From: Stomorhina lunata
Taxonomy: Eukaryota > Arthropoda > Insecta > Diptera > Rhiniidae
Reading direction: 5' to 3'
Length of the DNA stretch: 64,000 nt
Assembly: GCA_933228675.1 (NCBI GenBank)
Contig: OW121740.1
Coordinates: 55,072,174-55,136,173, forward strand
Shown in pieces: positions 44,479 to 54,838 of this stretch; within the stretch, counting starts at the first letter, position 1, and every line of letters starts with the position of its first letter. The position numbers and the translations under genes were made by a program. The notes under the pieces are model-generated. The model ran no database searches and was not told the origin of the DNA. It saw only the letters and a list, made by a program, of their open reading frames with translations.

Positions 44479-45554
44479 CTGTCCTTTTTTCTGTTGTGGT
44501 CAAGTTTTTGGAGCTCCTGTTTTGTCGATATCTCAGATGTTTATTTTGATGAAGTTTAATAGCGTCCTTCGCAGGGGATTATCTAAATCCTGATGCATTC
44601 TGTAATTTGTGGTAGATATAATTTAGCGTTTAAGCGATAATGTTTTGATCGACAATGTTGAAATTCAGGGTGGGACAATTCAGGAGCTCCACAAATCTGG
44701 TTTTAGCAGACAGACACACTGCATTTATCTAAATTTTGTGTCTGACTTTTGAACATTATGATAACATTTGAGAATGTATTATATATCAAATTATAGGTAA
44801 TCTTCTTAGGAAGTACAAAAATGCAGCTAATTACATGATATCCGTTCAAAACCTACATATGTATGTAAGTATCTCACATATCAACAAAAATTTAAATTTT
44901 TTAATTGCAATTGGGAGAAATCCGTTCACGTTTGACAATTGATCCCGTAAAACTTCGCCTAAGGCAATCTCTTAGTAGCTAATAAATGACAAATTATAAT
45001 AGATACGATGATGACATTTAGTATAAAGACGTTGTACAATATTGACATTCAGGACAATAGCGCCTAAAATAAACTTTCTAGAGGGACAACATTTGACAAA
45101 AGTATTTCTGATTTTTTGAAAAGTTCGATATTGAAAATGGGCGAGCTCTATTCACATTTAGTGAAATCTCCCATATAAACCCGACCGGGAATCGATTTAA
45201 TGCTGATAAATTAAATTACATTAAAATTGCACAAAGAACTAGAGCAAAACTTTCCAAACATCCATCGGACAGATCGAAAGAACTATACATCCCAAATATT
45301 ATTGATGAAGTGTTCATTTTAATTAATTAACTAACTTCAAATTAATAAGTAAACTTTTCCGACAAAGCTGATAACCATCCATTCAAAAGCTGTATATTTC
45401 ACGTATGTATCTAAAACTAAGAGTGTATACCCTATAATTTTAAGGCTTGTATACATTGACAATCATTGTTAAAGCTTTGACCTAAATCAGTCCGCTAACT
45501 TCAGAGTTTTACATAACTAATCAAGAACTTTTACTAGTTGTATAATTCGTACGA

Positions 45555-45722
45555 ATCAAAGTTCACAACCCTCACTGGGCACTGTGTTTTTGGGTTGCAT
45601 GCCAGAATACTTAAACTTCATCAAATCTTGTAGTCTAGTAATCATTATCTTTCACAAAGGGACCACTTTAGAACCCAAGTGAAGCTTCCCTAGACATCAG
45701 CCACCTGCCCAACCTAACCTTT
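45555..45722 (+). pseudogene. LINE 3'-end scrap with CCTAACC tail
   Basis: Encodes LTGHCVFGLHARILKLHQ, matching the [18 protein letters not shown] block of the LINE at 29174-30690. A UTR piece follows, ending CCCAACCTAACCT. It sits inside the INE-1-like element. Confidence 0.65.
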
Positions 45723-46254
45723 GGGTGCATAACTATTCTAGATGATGACGCCACCGAAAAGGTTTTCGTTTTCCGACTCTTAATTTTAAAGACTCTTTGC
45801 ATATAATACTAGTATAACCAAATATTGCTACGAATTACATTAAGTACTTTTGGAACACCATTGGTGAAGGGTATCCAAGATTCGGCAAAGCCGAATATAC
45901 CACTCTTACTTGTTTATATTTACTTGAAAAGTGCATTAAATATTTTGTGAACCTAGATTATTTAAATTTAAATTAACAGCGAATTAAAAAAAATATAAGT
46001 TTTTTTTTTGTAAAAGGGCCAGTTTAATTAACGTACTATTTATATACGTATAAGTACTTATATTTATTCGCACTTATGAATGAAGTTAAAAAAGGATAGA
46101 AACAAAGAAGTACGACATAATGTCCAAGCTCTATTTATGCCTATATTGCCGTTCTCGGTTTGACTGTCTTGAAATGATCCCAACTTTCACGACCAAACCC
46201 TTTTCTGGTATTGCGAAGCCCAACGGTTTTTAGTTAAGATCGGTAATACAGCTT

Positions 46255-46535
46255 TCACACTATGTAAGAATTTCTTGGGGAACCATAGAAGTGATGAAAT
46301 GGAGTGCCGGATGTCAATAAAAATTCATTTCCTGCACGCCCATTTTGCTTTTTTTCCAGAAAATCTTGGAAAACTCAGTGATGAGCAAGGTGAAAGATTC
46401 CACCAAGAAATTTTAACTATTGAAGAACGCTACCAGGGGAAAGCCCAATAAAAATGCTAGCAAATTACTGCTGGTCACTCAAACGTGAAACGAGTGACAG
46501 TGTATATAGCCGTAAAAGACAAAAGAAGCATTTTT
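46255..46535 (+). pseudogene. Chapaev-type transposase C-terminal remnant
   Basis: The plus strand reads VRISWGTIE.. and, after frame changes, ECRMSIKIHFLHAHFAFFPE followed by NLGKLSDEQGERFHQEIL and ERYQGKAQ, then a stop. This block (FLHSH..FFP.NLG..SDEQGERFHQDI) is common in insect transposon proteins that I associate with CMC/Chapaev. The family assignment is from memory. Confidence 0.55.
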
Positions 46536-47819
46536 AGTTAACTTCTTAAGTCACTTTTTTCGAATTTCAAGGAGTGCCGGCCAGAAAAATATGCAATTTT
46601 TCGGTTTTTGCAAATTTTGACCCATAAGCTTAACTTTTTGACAAAATCTGAATGTTAATTTGTAATTTAGACCCAATTTGCTTTCCATCAACAAATATCA
46701 TAAAATCGAATAGATGTCTTCAAGGACCCAAAATGTCTATGAAAATTTCCGATAACTCAAAAAATCCTTAGCCGATTTATACGCTACTTACGTAGATAGA
46801 AAGCTAATTGAGTCTACATTATGAATTAATATTTACACTTTGTTAAAATGTTTACTAAAAAAGTTAAATTTTGCAAGAACTAAAAAATTGGCCATATTTT
46901 TTCTTATAAACGCAATTTTCAACTTCAGGGCGCCACGTGATAACGTAGTCCGATTTGGCTTAAATTTTGTTATTTGAAGTTTCTCACCGAATGCCATAAT
47001 AATCCGACCGCCATTTCTCTACTTTCGAAAAAAGTTGAAGAAACACTCTAACGTAGTATTCTATAGAAAATTTTCTAATAAATACAAAAATAAAATTATA
47101 TAAATAATACTGAATTCACCTTTTTTACTAAAATTGTTATATCTCTGTTAATATGTTTCCGATTTTAATTAAAGTACTCTTGTTTTACAAAATGGTAACC
47201 ATGATTTTTTTTTAAGTCAAAATATATTAGGTCTTCTGATAAATTTTACGAAAAAAAAGCTTCCGAAGTTAAAAAAATCGAAAAAAAAAATAAAATTTTA
47301 ACTTCAGCGGAAAATATTTTTATGATAAATTGGTCATGTTCAAAAAAGGTCTTTACGAAGTGAAAGCCTATTTTGTTTTCTGTCGAAACACACTTTAAAA
47401 TTTAAAATCGATGTAAAAATGACTCAGTTAAGCCTTCTTTTCTCCGCTAAGTCCAAAAAAATCGTTTTTATCGATAACTTTCGATTTTGAGGGTATATCG
47501 AAAATTTTAAAAATGGTAAAATGATCTTCTAACCGAGTTCTACTGGTTGAGCTTGGTTTCGTTCCGAGTGTATTTTCACTGTATCAGAGTGTTATTTTAA
47601 AAACTGTATAAAAATTAGAGATGGGTGCAAATAAAGGCCTGCCATTTAGGAAGAGAGCATCTAAAAATTGTATCCATTATATATTCTAAAGGATCAATAT
47701 ATGGTAAATTTTTCCATAAACACAAATACGCGATTTTGAAAGTTTTAAAATTTTGTCCTTAGTTTAAGGTTTTTCGGATTTGCCCATATTCGAAACTTAG
47801 TTGTTGTCGATATTTGTCG

Positions 47820-48770
47820 AAATTTCCTAATAGCTCGGAGAATGCCGAATGCAGATTTTGTCTTATTAATACGCGATTCGATATCCTCGTCTTCGCCACC
47901 TTTGGTAGATACCAAGCTTCTAAGATAATTAAAGGTACCTAAACATCCAATAACCTTAAAACGCTTTTACAATTGGTCATCTTTTGGCAAATAACTACAA
48001 AAAAAAAAATAGAGAACTGTGCATCTTTTAAATAATTTTGATTATCCTTAAAGTATGCTATACAAATGTTTTGATAATATCTAACATTTCGATCGATATC
48101 GAATGCCGTAATTTGGCCCCAGATCAGCTATACGAGATTTAACAGTGATAGCGTTAGTATTCTCTTAAAGGTGACCTAAGCTTTGGCTTAGAAGACTTAC
48201 CTCATCACCGTATTCCAAGTCCTCAAGTTGTTTAAAGGATAATGTCCATTGGATACCGTGTCTACCATTTAGAGCAGTGCGCATTATGTTGTCGATAACG
48301 AGGATAAAAGTATAGGTGATAAGATACGTCCTTGCCTTACTCCAGTAGTAACATCGAACGGATCTGATAATTTACCCCTGTGTAGGACTCGACATTTAAA
48401 ATCAACGTACAATGCCCGGATTAAGTTGAGGATTTTCGTTGGCATATTACGATTTTCTAAAATTCTTCATAGATAGCTTCTATAGTCTTTGGCGTCATCC
48501 TTTTTTGTATTTTGACTAGTATACCTTCATTCCAGGAAGTTGGCAGAGCTTCTTCTTCTTCCCATGTTTTACGCACAAATGGGTGCCACAATCTCGACGA
48601 TCCTTCAACATCACATAAAAGCATCTCCGCTGAGATATTGTCATTGCCCGGGGCCTTGTTGCGTTTAAGACTTTAAATAGCGTTCTTTACTTCTTGAATT
48701 GTTGGCGGACTGTCAGAAATTCCATTGAATATACTGCCATGGTTGGTTCCATTATAAGTCAAGAGTTTTA
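47820..48770 (-). pseudogene. LINE reverse-transcriptase remnant
   Basis: The minus strand holds broken RT blocks, including a region like VRPFDVTTGVRQG (near 48370-48330) and, downstream, YLRSLVSTKGGEDEDIESRI (about 47930-47870), typical of the YLGS..DI..RI region. No intact frame. Confidence 0.6.
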
Positions 48771-48959
48771 TTTCATACCAGCAACTTCCAGTGCTTTCAA
48801 TATCTTTGAGTATCATTCAAAGATAGATAAGAGTAAAATAAAAGGAGACTAATAGTCTAGAAAAAGATAACATCAAAAGATTAGACAGTAAATATAGAAA
48901 CAGTTACGAATGACCTATATAGATCTAATAGGATCAATATACATTTTTTTGACAAGTTT

Positions 48960-49450
48960 CATTGTCTTCATTTATGGTATGGATAAGTTTTGGGGCTTTC
49001 CATATAACAAATATCTCTGCCTGGAAGATACTGCACTCGTCTATAAGATTTCTTAATGTTTTGTTTCATCAGGAATACACCAGATCCAGTACCGCAATCC
49101 ATTTTAGAGCCATCTGCAAAGATTACGACCTCTGGTGGGTACAGTGATGTCCAGAGCTGCTTGGTCTTAAGCCCCATTTTTAAAATTATAGTTTTTGCAG
49201 AAGTTGTAAGTCCCTTTTTCATACCTTCTAGCGTATTCCTCTTGCAAGATAACTTACTGTCTAAAATGACCCCTAAAAATTTTACCTCATCCTCATCAAT
49301 TCCACCTTTTCTTTTTTTGCTTTTGATTTTAAGGGATATTGAAATTTGTTTACATCTGTTTCACAGCTCTTCGTTTAATACAGTGTTCGGCCACCAGATT
49401 TTCAGAATGTTTTTAAGAGACTTGTTAACAAGTGTTTGGAGCTTTTAAGC
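48960..49450 (-). pseudogene. LINE remnant: end of RT and start of RNase H
   Basis: Minus strand: IWWPNTVLNEEL near 49400, a VILDSKL-like block near 49270, then VVIFADGSKMDCGTGSGVFL (49130-49070), the RNase H first-Asp motif. Related to the LINE at 24985-25706. Confidence 0.65.
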
Positions 49451-50520
49451 AAGTTTCCCCGTCGTTAACCAAGTCTTGCAACAGTATTATTAAACCGATC
49501 TTATATTTACTTTGTATAGCCACATTTTATTGTTGTCGATACGGAGATGATCTTCAAATCTTCCAGAAATCTTTGCCAATCCTACTTTGGTTGGCCAGCC
49601 AACCTCTGTTGAAGATTAGTATGGCCTAGCGTTGTAATAGTGGAAAACAAAACATTTTACTTTGGCCGATTATTGCCAATTAACTGGTCTAATCTGGTCA
49701 GCTGCTGCAGTAAAGTGCTTAATTGGCCGTTGGGTCAGGTTTTAAAATTTCATAATAGACTATTTTATTCCAGCATAACATTATTGATCATCTGTAACGT
49801 TTCATCACGCTTCGATCACGATAGTTTGCGTTTTGTATTCTCGTCATAAATCTTTGGAGAAATCGGTAAATTTTCTTTTAATTTACCAAAGTTTTGCAGA
49901 TATCAACCTAATGAATAATATAGTCAATCCATGTGGCATCTAGACATCGAGGTTTTTTCATTCCAACCCGTTTCGTGATTGATGCCCAGAATGTCAGCGA
50001 TGTCCAACAGCTTTTATACTGGTCTCTCTTAATCCTGTCTTAAATGCGACAAGCTGACAATGACTGGGAAATCCTAGTAGAGTAGTCCTTATATAAGGCA
50101 GCGAAGACGGCAATATGGTATTCGCGAATATTATTTGAAAGGTGTGAGTACGAACTATAATGATAATGATGATTTTTTAAAAGTATTTACAGAAGGTTAC
50201 AAAATATAAACCTTGTATATTAATTTGATAGTTTGGTGTTAGAAATTCAATCTTTCTCTATTAAAATTATAAAAAAAAAATTAAAACTACTATAGTTTAT
50301 TTTAAACCATACAACTTTATTTCAATAATAATACATTGCAAATATATTTAAGTTAAAAAATAAGATTTGTTAATAACATAAAAAAATATCGGATTCAATT
50401 CAAAAGGTTAATACAACATTTGTGTCTTAAATAACTATTTTACGTCAATTCTTCCATACTTTATGGTTTTGTTTACCATAAATCTATTATGGAAAAACTT
50501 TATTAAATAGTCCATGTTAT
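49451..50520. other. repeat debris and 3' flank of the nucleotidyltransferase gene
   Basis: No intact gene. The first part may continue the LINE remnant. A TTTATT at 50499-50504 (AATAAA on the minus strand) lies 17 nt past the nucleotidyltransferase stop codon and may be its poly(A) signal. Confidence 0.4.
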
Positions 50521-53500
50521 TTAAAATAGAAAAGTGTCATTAATAACTTCCAATGATTTAGTCATATATGATAGAAAGACCTGCAATATAAAGGGCGATA
50601 AACCCTTTGTTACATTGTGATTTAGCTGTATAGGATCTTGGACAACAATTGCTTTCTCAGTTTCCAAGGGATATTCGGCAAAAGTTTTAACATAATCGTT
50701 ATATCTAAATGAAAAGCAAAAATATAAATTTTGATTAAAAACAAATTTCATAAAATCAAACCTGGTTGGCATTAGTTTAGCCACATCTGCCTTTTTAATA
50801 GTTTTACCCAAATATGGGCATATTACATCTTTATCAAAGTTGTAGTTTGTATAGAAGATGAAGAAACCTCTAATGAATTTTAATAAATTCGGCTGATCTA
50901 TATCCTCAAGCGATATGTTGAGATCTTTTAAGGTCAATGTGGCATAGGAACAAAGCCAAGCTGTGGAAATGGAAGGGAAAACGAAAGCAAGGGTATATTT
51001 ATGTAATAATGCAATAAAAACTGTCATATTAAATACTTACGGCCCACTGAAAATGCTTTTTCTTCGTCAATGGTTTCTTGGAATTTTTGCATTGGTGGCA
51101 AGGCATTTAGATTTTGTAAATAAAATATTACCATCAAAATTACGGAATATGTACTCATGTCACTATTAAGGCTGGTTCGATTTAGCCATTTTTTCATAAA
51201 TATGCATAATAAACGAGCTAAAAGGTAAATAAGAGTTTAATGGATATTTTAAAGTAAAGAACATTATTAAAATTAAACAATCAAGAGTTCTAAATTCGGC
51301 TATGCCGAATCTAAATTACCCTTCACCAATAGTGCTCCAAATGTAAAATACAAAATGGAAAGAGTTTTTCTTCAATTGCAAGAATGTAGACTTTAGTATT
51401 ATTTCAGACAGAAACTTAATACGCAAACTTGTTAAGTCTAATTTTTAGATAAATTAAGATTTTGATAAAGAAAGATACGCCCCGGCGACGAGTATATAAG
51501 TTTTCTTTAATTTGAATCTTGAAGTGTGTAAAAAGTTTCGGTAAGAAAAACTTCTAAATCCACCAATAATATAAAATATAATTTGGATTATGATAAGTTT
51601 TATGTCTTTTCTGTATAATTTGCTGAAAGTGAGTTAGCAAATTTGCATATTAAATCGACGATATATTAATATATATTTTCTTAAAGGGAAACTTAAAGGT
51701 TCTTAGGCGTAGTACGAGCTGATGGATTTATATACATATCGAGCCCTTAGATTTTAATAATCGTAAACGAAAATCCGTTTAACATCTCTTAAAGAAAGCG
51801 TAGTACAGTAACCTTATTTTTCTTTTATTCTTAGGTAGTTTTCGAACGTGTAAAATTTTTTTCGATAGGCTTATATTTGCGAAAGTTATACGGACCAATA
51901 GGTTTTACATAAAATGGTGCTCAACTTTGGCCCACTGTAGAGGCGACTGTGCTAAAAATAGACATGTTTTTTAAAAATTGGTCTAAAACTCCAACTACCC
52001 ATTGGCCGATTTCTGCATATTATGTCACAATCCGCCCAGTAGTTTTAATGTTATTGAAGTATACCTAAAAAAACTTCACTTACTATACTTTGCACCATAA
52101 CTTCTAAACAATGGGAGAAAATTTAATTAGTTTATTGAAAGCAGCAAACTAACAAAGAACAAAAATATTATGCACCAAAACATGTCCCGTTCATGTTTCA
52201 TAGAGTTTTTTTGTCGCTTACGATAATCTAAGCGCTCGATATGTAAAATAAATAGGACTTTAATGGATGTCATAGCATATAATTATTATATGTCATCAAT
52301 AAAGGGATATCACAATGTTCCAAACTCAGACCACTTATTTAAGACTTATACAATATTATAATTTAAGACTTCGAAAACTATGCCTCTAATTCCTTTTCGG
52401 ATACACAATAATAAGTTTTGACATAAATTTTCTCATTGCTTAATGCCTTTCGGAACATTTGTCCTAGCTAGTCATATTTTGGAGTACATACACTTGTTTG
52501 TAAGATACACAATAAGTTTCATTTCTAGGGGGCAGAACTCCAAAATGTTTTTGACATAATGTATGTCACAGTCAAATATATTTTCGAAGCAATAAAACAA
52601 ACCCGAGTGTTTCACAGTAACAATTAAGATATTTCAATACAAGATTCGATTGAACTAGTTCGAACTTGTTCGACTCTTATCTGCGGTTCAACAATAATCG
52701 TTATACGGATGTGCAAGATACAAGCATCGATTTTGTTGACCATGTTAAGAAGAGTAACCAATCCAATTTTAACGATGCTGCAAATCCCCTTTTTTCGGGA
52801 GTTTTACAATTAGACCTTTTTTGAGGTCATATATCACTTTTTTGTCCGAACAATATTTTGTCATCAGACCTTGAACTACTTTGCGGGTAGAGTTGTGACA
52901 ATTATTCGGTTGGTATTCTATCAGAAGTCTTGCTAAAATTCCATCTTTTGATCATTAGAATAGCTCAGATCCCTGTTTATTCCATAGTGGCTTCGAGTTA
53001 TAGTGGTTAAGACTAGCTATTTCATTAGTATACTATGTATTACTTTGTTAAGCTATCAGCCCATTTTTACATTTTGTCCCAGTTCCATGTTTCATAAAAT
53101 TATCTTATAAGCTGCCACCTATACTAAGAAATGACTCTGAAATTATCCGTATACCTATGTATACATACATATATATATATATATATATATTTCTAAGAGT
53201 ACTTAGAAATATGACAATTTATTTTTAAAGCCTTTTAAATTGCCCAACCCAAAATGGTATCACAAAGAATTACACATAAAAAAACATTAAACACTCATGT
53301 ACTTACAAATTGGCTGTAGATCAAAAATATACTCCAGGAATTTCGTATTGACAGCGCCCAAACTGTTGGAAAAGTTCATATCACATTCAATACCAGTACG
53401 AGCGTGTATTATTTTTATGATTGGAACACGAGCCTTGTCGACAAGTGCTAAACCTTTCCAGGTTTTGTGATGATTCAACAGGGATTTTGCAACTTTATTC

Positions 53501-54402
53501 AACTTATGGATCGTTTCATCATCGGCACGATTTTGGAAAACGTTAAATGTGTCACCAATATCAATGAACAAATCTAAATCGGATTCTCGAGTGCTAATGC
53601 CAGCTAAACGAGAACCAAATTTATGAATTTTAACCTTTTGATTGGGAAATAAAGGCTCAATAATTGCCTTCAAATCATTTTCGATGTCCTCATATTCCGG
53701 TATGCACTTGAGTTTGGTGCCAATTTTAACATGATCCACAAAGAATTGATTGAAATCGGTGGTCAATAAAGATCGAGTTTCTAAGCAAAGAAAATAATCA
53801 TGCAAAATATTAAATTCAAATACATACTAATAGAATATATACTTTTAGTTAATTTAACAGCCTGATCCATGCGTTTCTCTTGTTTTTTCTGTTGCTTCTC
53901 CTTTCGCATCTCTTTTCTATTAGAATTGCGATCGCGTTCTTTCGTGTCTTTAGCAGAATTCGTTTCACTAGTTTGAAGACTGATGGCACCACCCACGGCA
54001 CCCTCTAAGTGGCTGCCATGTAGGGCACACTGTTCGATAAGATGTAAAGTAACCTTTTCCACAGATTTTCCCAAATCTGTTTTGCAACGTGAACAATGAT
54101 AAATTCTTTTAATATTCGATATGTTATCGCAGGCTACAAGTTTGGTGTTCTCCGTAGCCAAGATTTCCCTTGGACTTGTGTCCAAGAACTTTTCTATAGC
54201 ATTCATTACCTTTTCCAATGAATTTACTAATACAGTATCGAAGCAATTGTAAGTCTTGGATAACGTTTCCAAATTGGTCACAAACATTTCGGCCTCAAAT
54301 GTTATGGGATTCATCTAGACAAAATAAAAAACTTCAATATTATTCAAAGTAATTGGAATGTTTATTAGAACTTACATATTTTTGAGGCTTCATTACATCC
54401 AT
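50521..54402 (-). CDS. non-canonical poly(A) polymerase / terminal uridylyltransferase (510 aa)
   Basis: Adds nucleotides to RNA 3' ends; the exact substrate is unknown. Minus-strand exons: 54402-54376, 54314-53843, 53780-53307, 51217-51041, 50960-50762, 50704-50521. Total 1533 nt, all phases consistent. A zinc-finger-like patch lies at residues 83-108 (C83, C86, H100, H108 or C105), then a Lys/Arg/Glu-rich stretch (~130-160). The nucleotidyltransferase core has GS at 222-223, SDLDLF with Asp234 and Asp236, and third Asp300 in GIECDMNF. The central domain shows STYSVILMVIFYLQ and ALPPMQ; the PAP-associated domain (~401-480) shows NLLKFIRGFFIFYTNYNFD and VQDPIQLNHNVTK. The catalytic triad is intact. 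Candidate relatives are the TUT/GLD-2/MTPAP group; I cannot pick the orthologue. It is divergent from the WW-FF gene, 436 bp away. Confidence 0.9.
51290..51345 (-). repeat. INE-1-like end fragment in nucleotidyltransferase intron 3
   Basis: ATTCGGC-TAT-GCCGAAT hairpin next to TTACCCTTCACCAATAGTG, the reverse complement of the 3' end at 45845-45900. The rest of this 2.1-kb intron (51218-53306) holds a TA microsatellite near 53165-53190 and nothing else recognised. Confidence 0.6.
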
Positions 54403-54838
54403 TTTAATGATAGCAGATTCGTTTTCTAAAATTTATTTGTTTGAAATAACTCAAAGAAGTCCCTAATTTTGATTGTTTACCTTTATTGCTGCACTAACAG
54501 TGATGTCAATTTAGGCAAAGAAGAAACTCACTTTTTGATTTCTATAATCCACGTGTTGCCATAACATTTACATTTGAGTTGCCAACTACTCTTTTATATG
54601 ATTCTTGATGGGTAACACATGAAATCTATAAGCTCGTCTGGCAACATCACCCACCATTAATGAAATCTTTGACCGGTACTGAGTACTTAACAATCGTATA
54701 CTTAATACATTTACAACTGCAGTTTGTTTGACATCTGGTGAAAAAAATTGTCAACTACATTTTCTATATTCAGTGTGTGAAAATTGTGAAAATAATTTAA
54801 TAATTTGAAGAAATAATACAAAAACAAACTAACCTATA
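54403..54838. promoter_or_regulatory. bidirectional promoter region
   Basis: 436 bp separate the start codons of the divergent nucleotidyltransferase (-) and WW-FF (+) genes, so both promoters must lie here or in unseen 5' exons. No TATA box is convincing in either direction. Shared promoters of this kind are common for housekeeping RNA-processing genes. Confidence 0.6.

Larger units (their letters stand above)
43448..45914 (+). mobile_element. long INE-1-like element nested in the CMC-like element
   Basis: Starts TATACCCTTCACC-AATA-GGTGAAAGGGT (hairpin), then GAGAATCGATTAAGCGATG and GTCYGTCTGTC repeats. It ends with hairpin ATTCGGCAAAGCCGAAT and CTCTTACTTGTTT. At ~2.5 kb it is longer than the copy at 2424 and carries a second GTCCGTCC array near 44389 and a LINE scrap at 45555-45722, so it may be composite. 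Confidence 0.65.
43074..47591 (+). mobile_element. CMC/Chapaev-like DNA transposon (4.5 kb, decayed)
   Basis: Ends are CACACTGATACA and, inverted, CACTCTGATACA, within long imperfect inverted repeats of ~140 bp that share ATTTCGATATACCCTCAAAA and GAAAGTTATCGATAAA. The 3-bp TTA is duplicated (43071-43073, 47592-47594), shown by comparison with the uninterrupted sequence at 17620-17650. CAC termini plus a 3-bp duplication suit CMC/Chapaev3. A transposase-like remnant lies at 46255-46535. Confidence 0.7.
42182..47795 (-). mobile_element. GTCCGTCAC-motif element, copy 3, split by a 4.5-kb insertion
   Basis: The two parts are 42182-43073 and 47592-47795. Together they are collinear with copy 2 (17445-17640 matches the right part; 17642-17857 and 18608-19530 match the left). 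Both outer ends carry the inverted ATATGGGCAAATC. GTGACGGACGCTACA-type motifs occur at about 42198, 42368, 42570, 42680, 42850 and 42890. Confidence 0.7.

Noticed and set aside
44328..44593. Overlapping Ser/Val/Cys/Pro-rich frames in three phases
   Set aside because: They are translations of the GTCCGTCCGTCTGTTT microsatellite.
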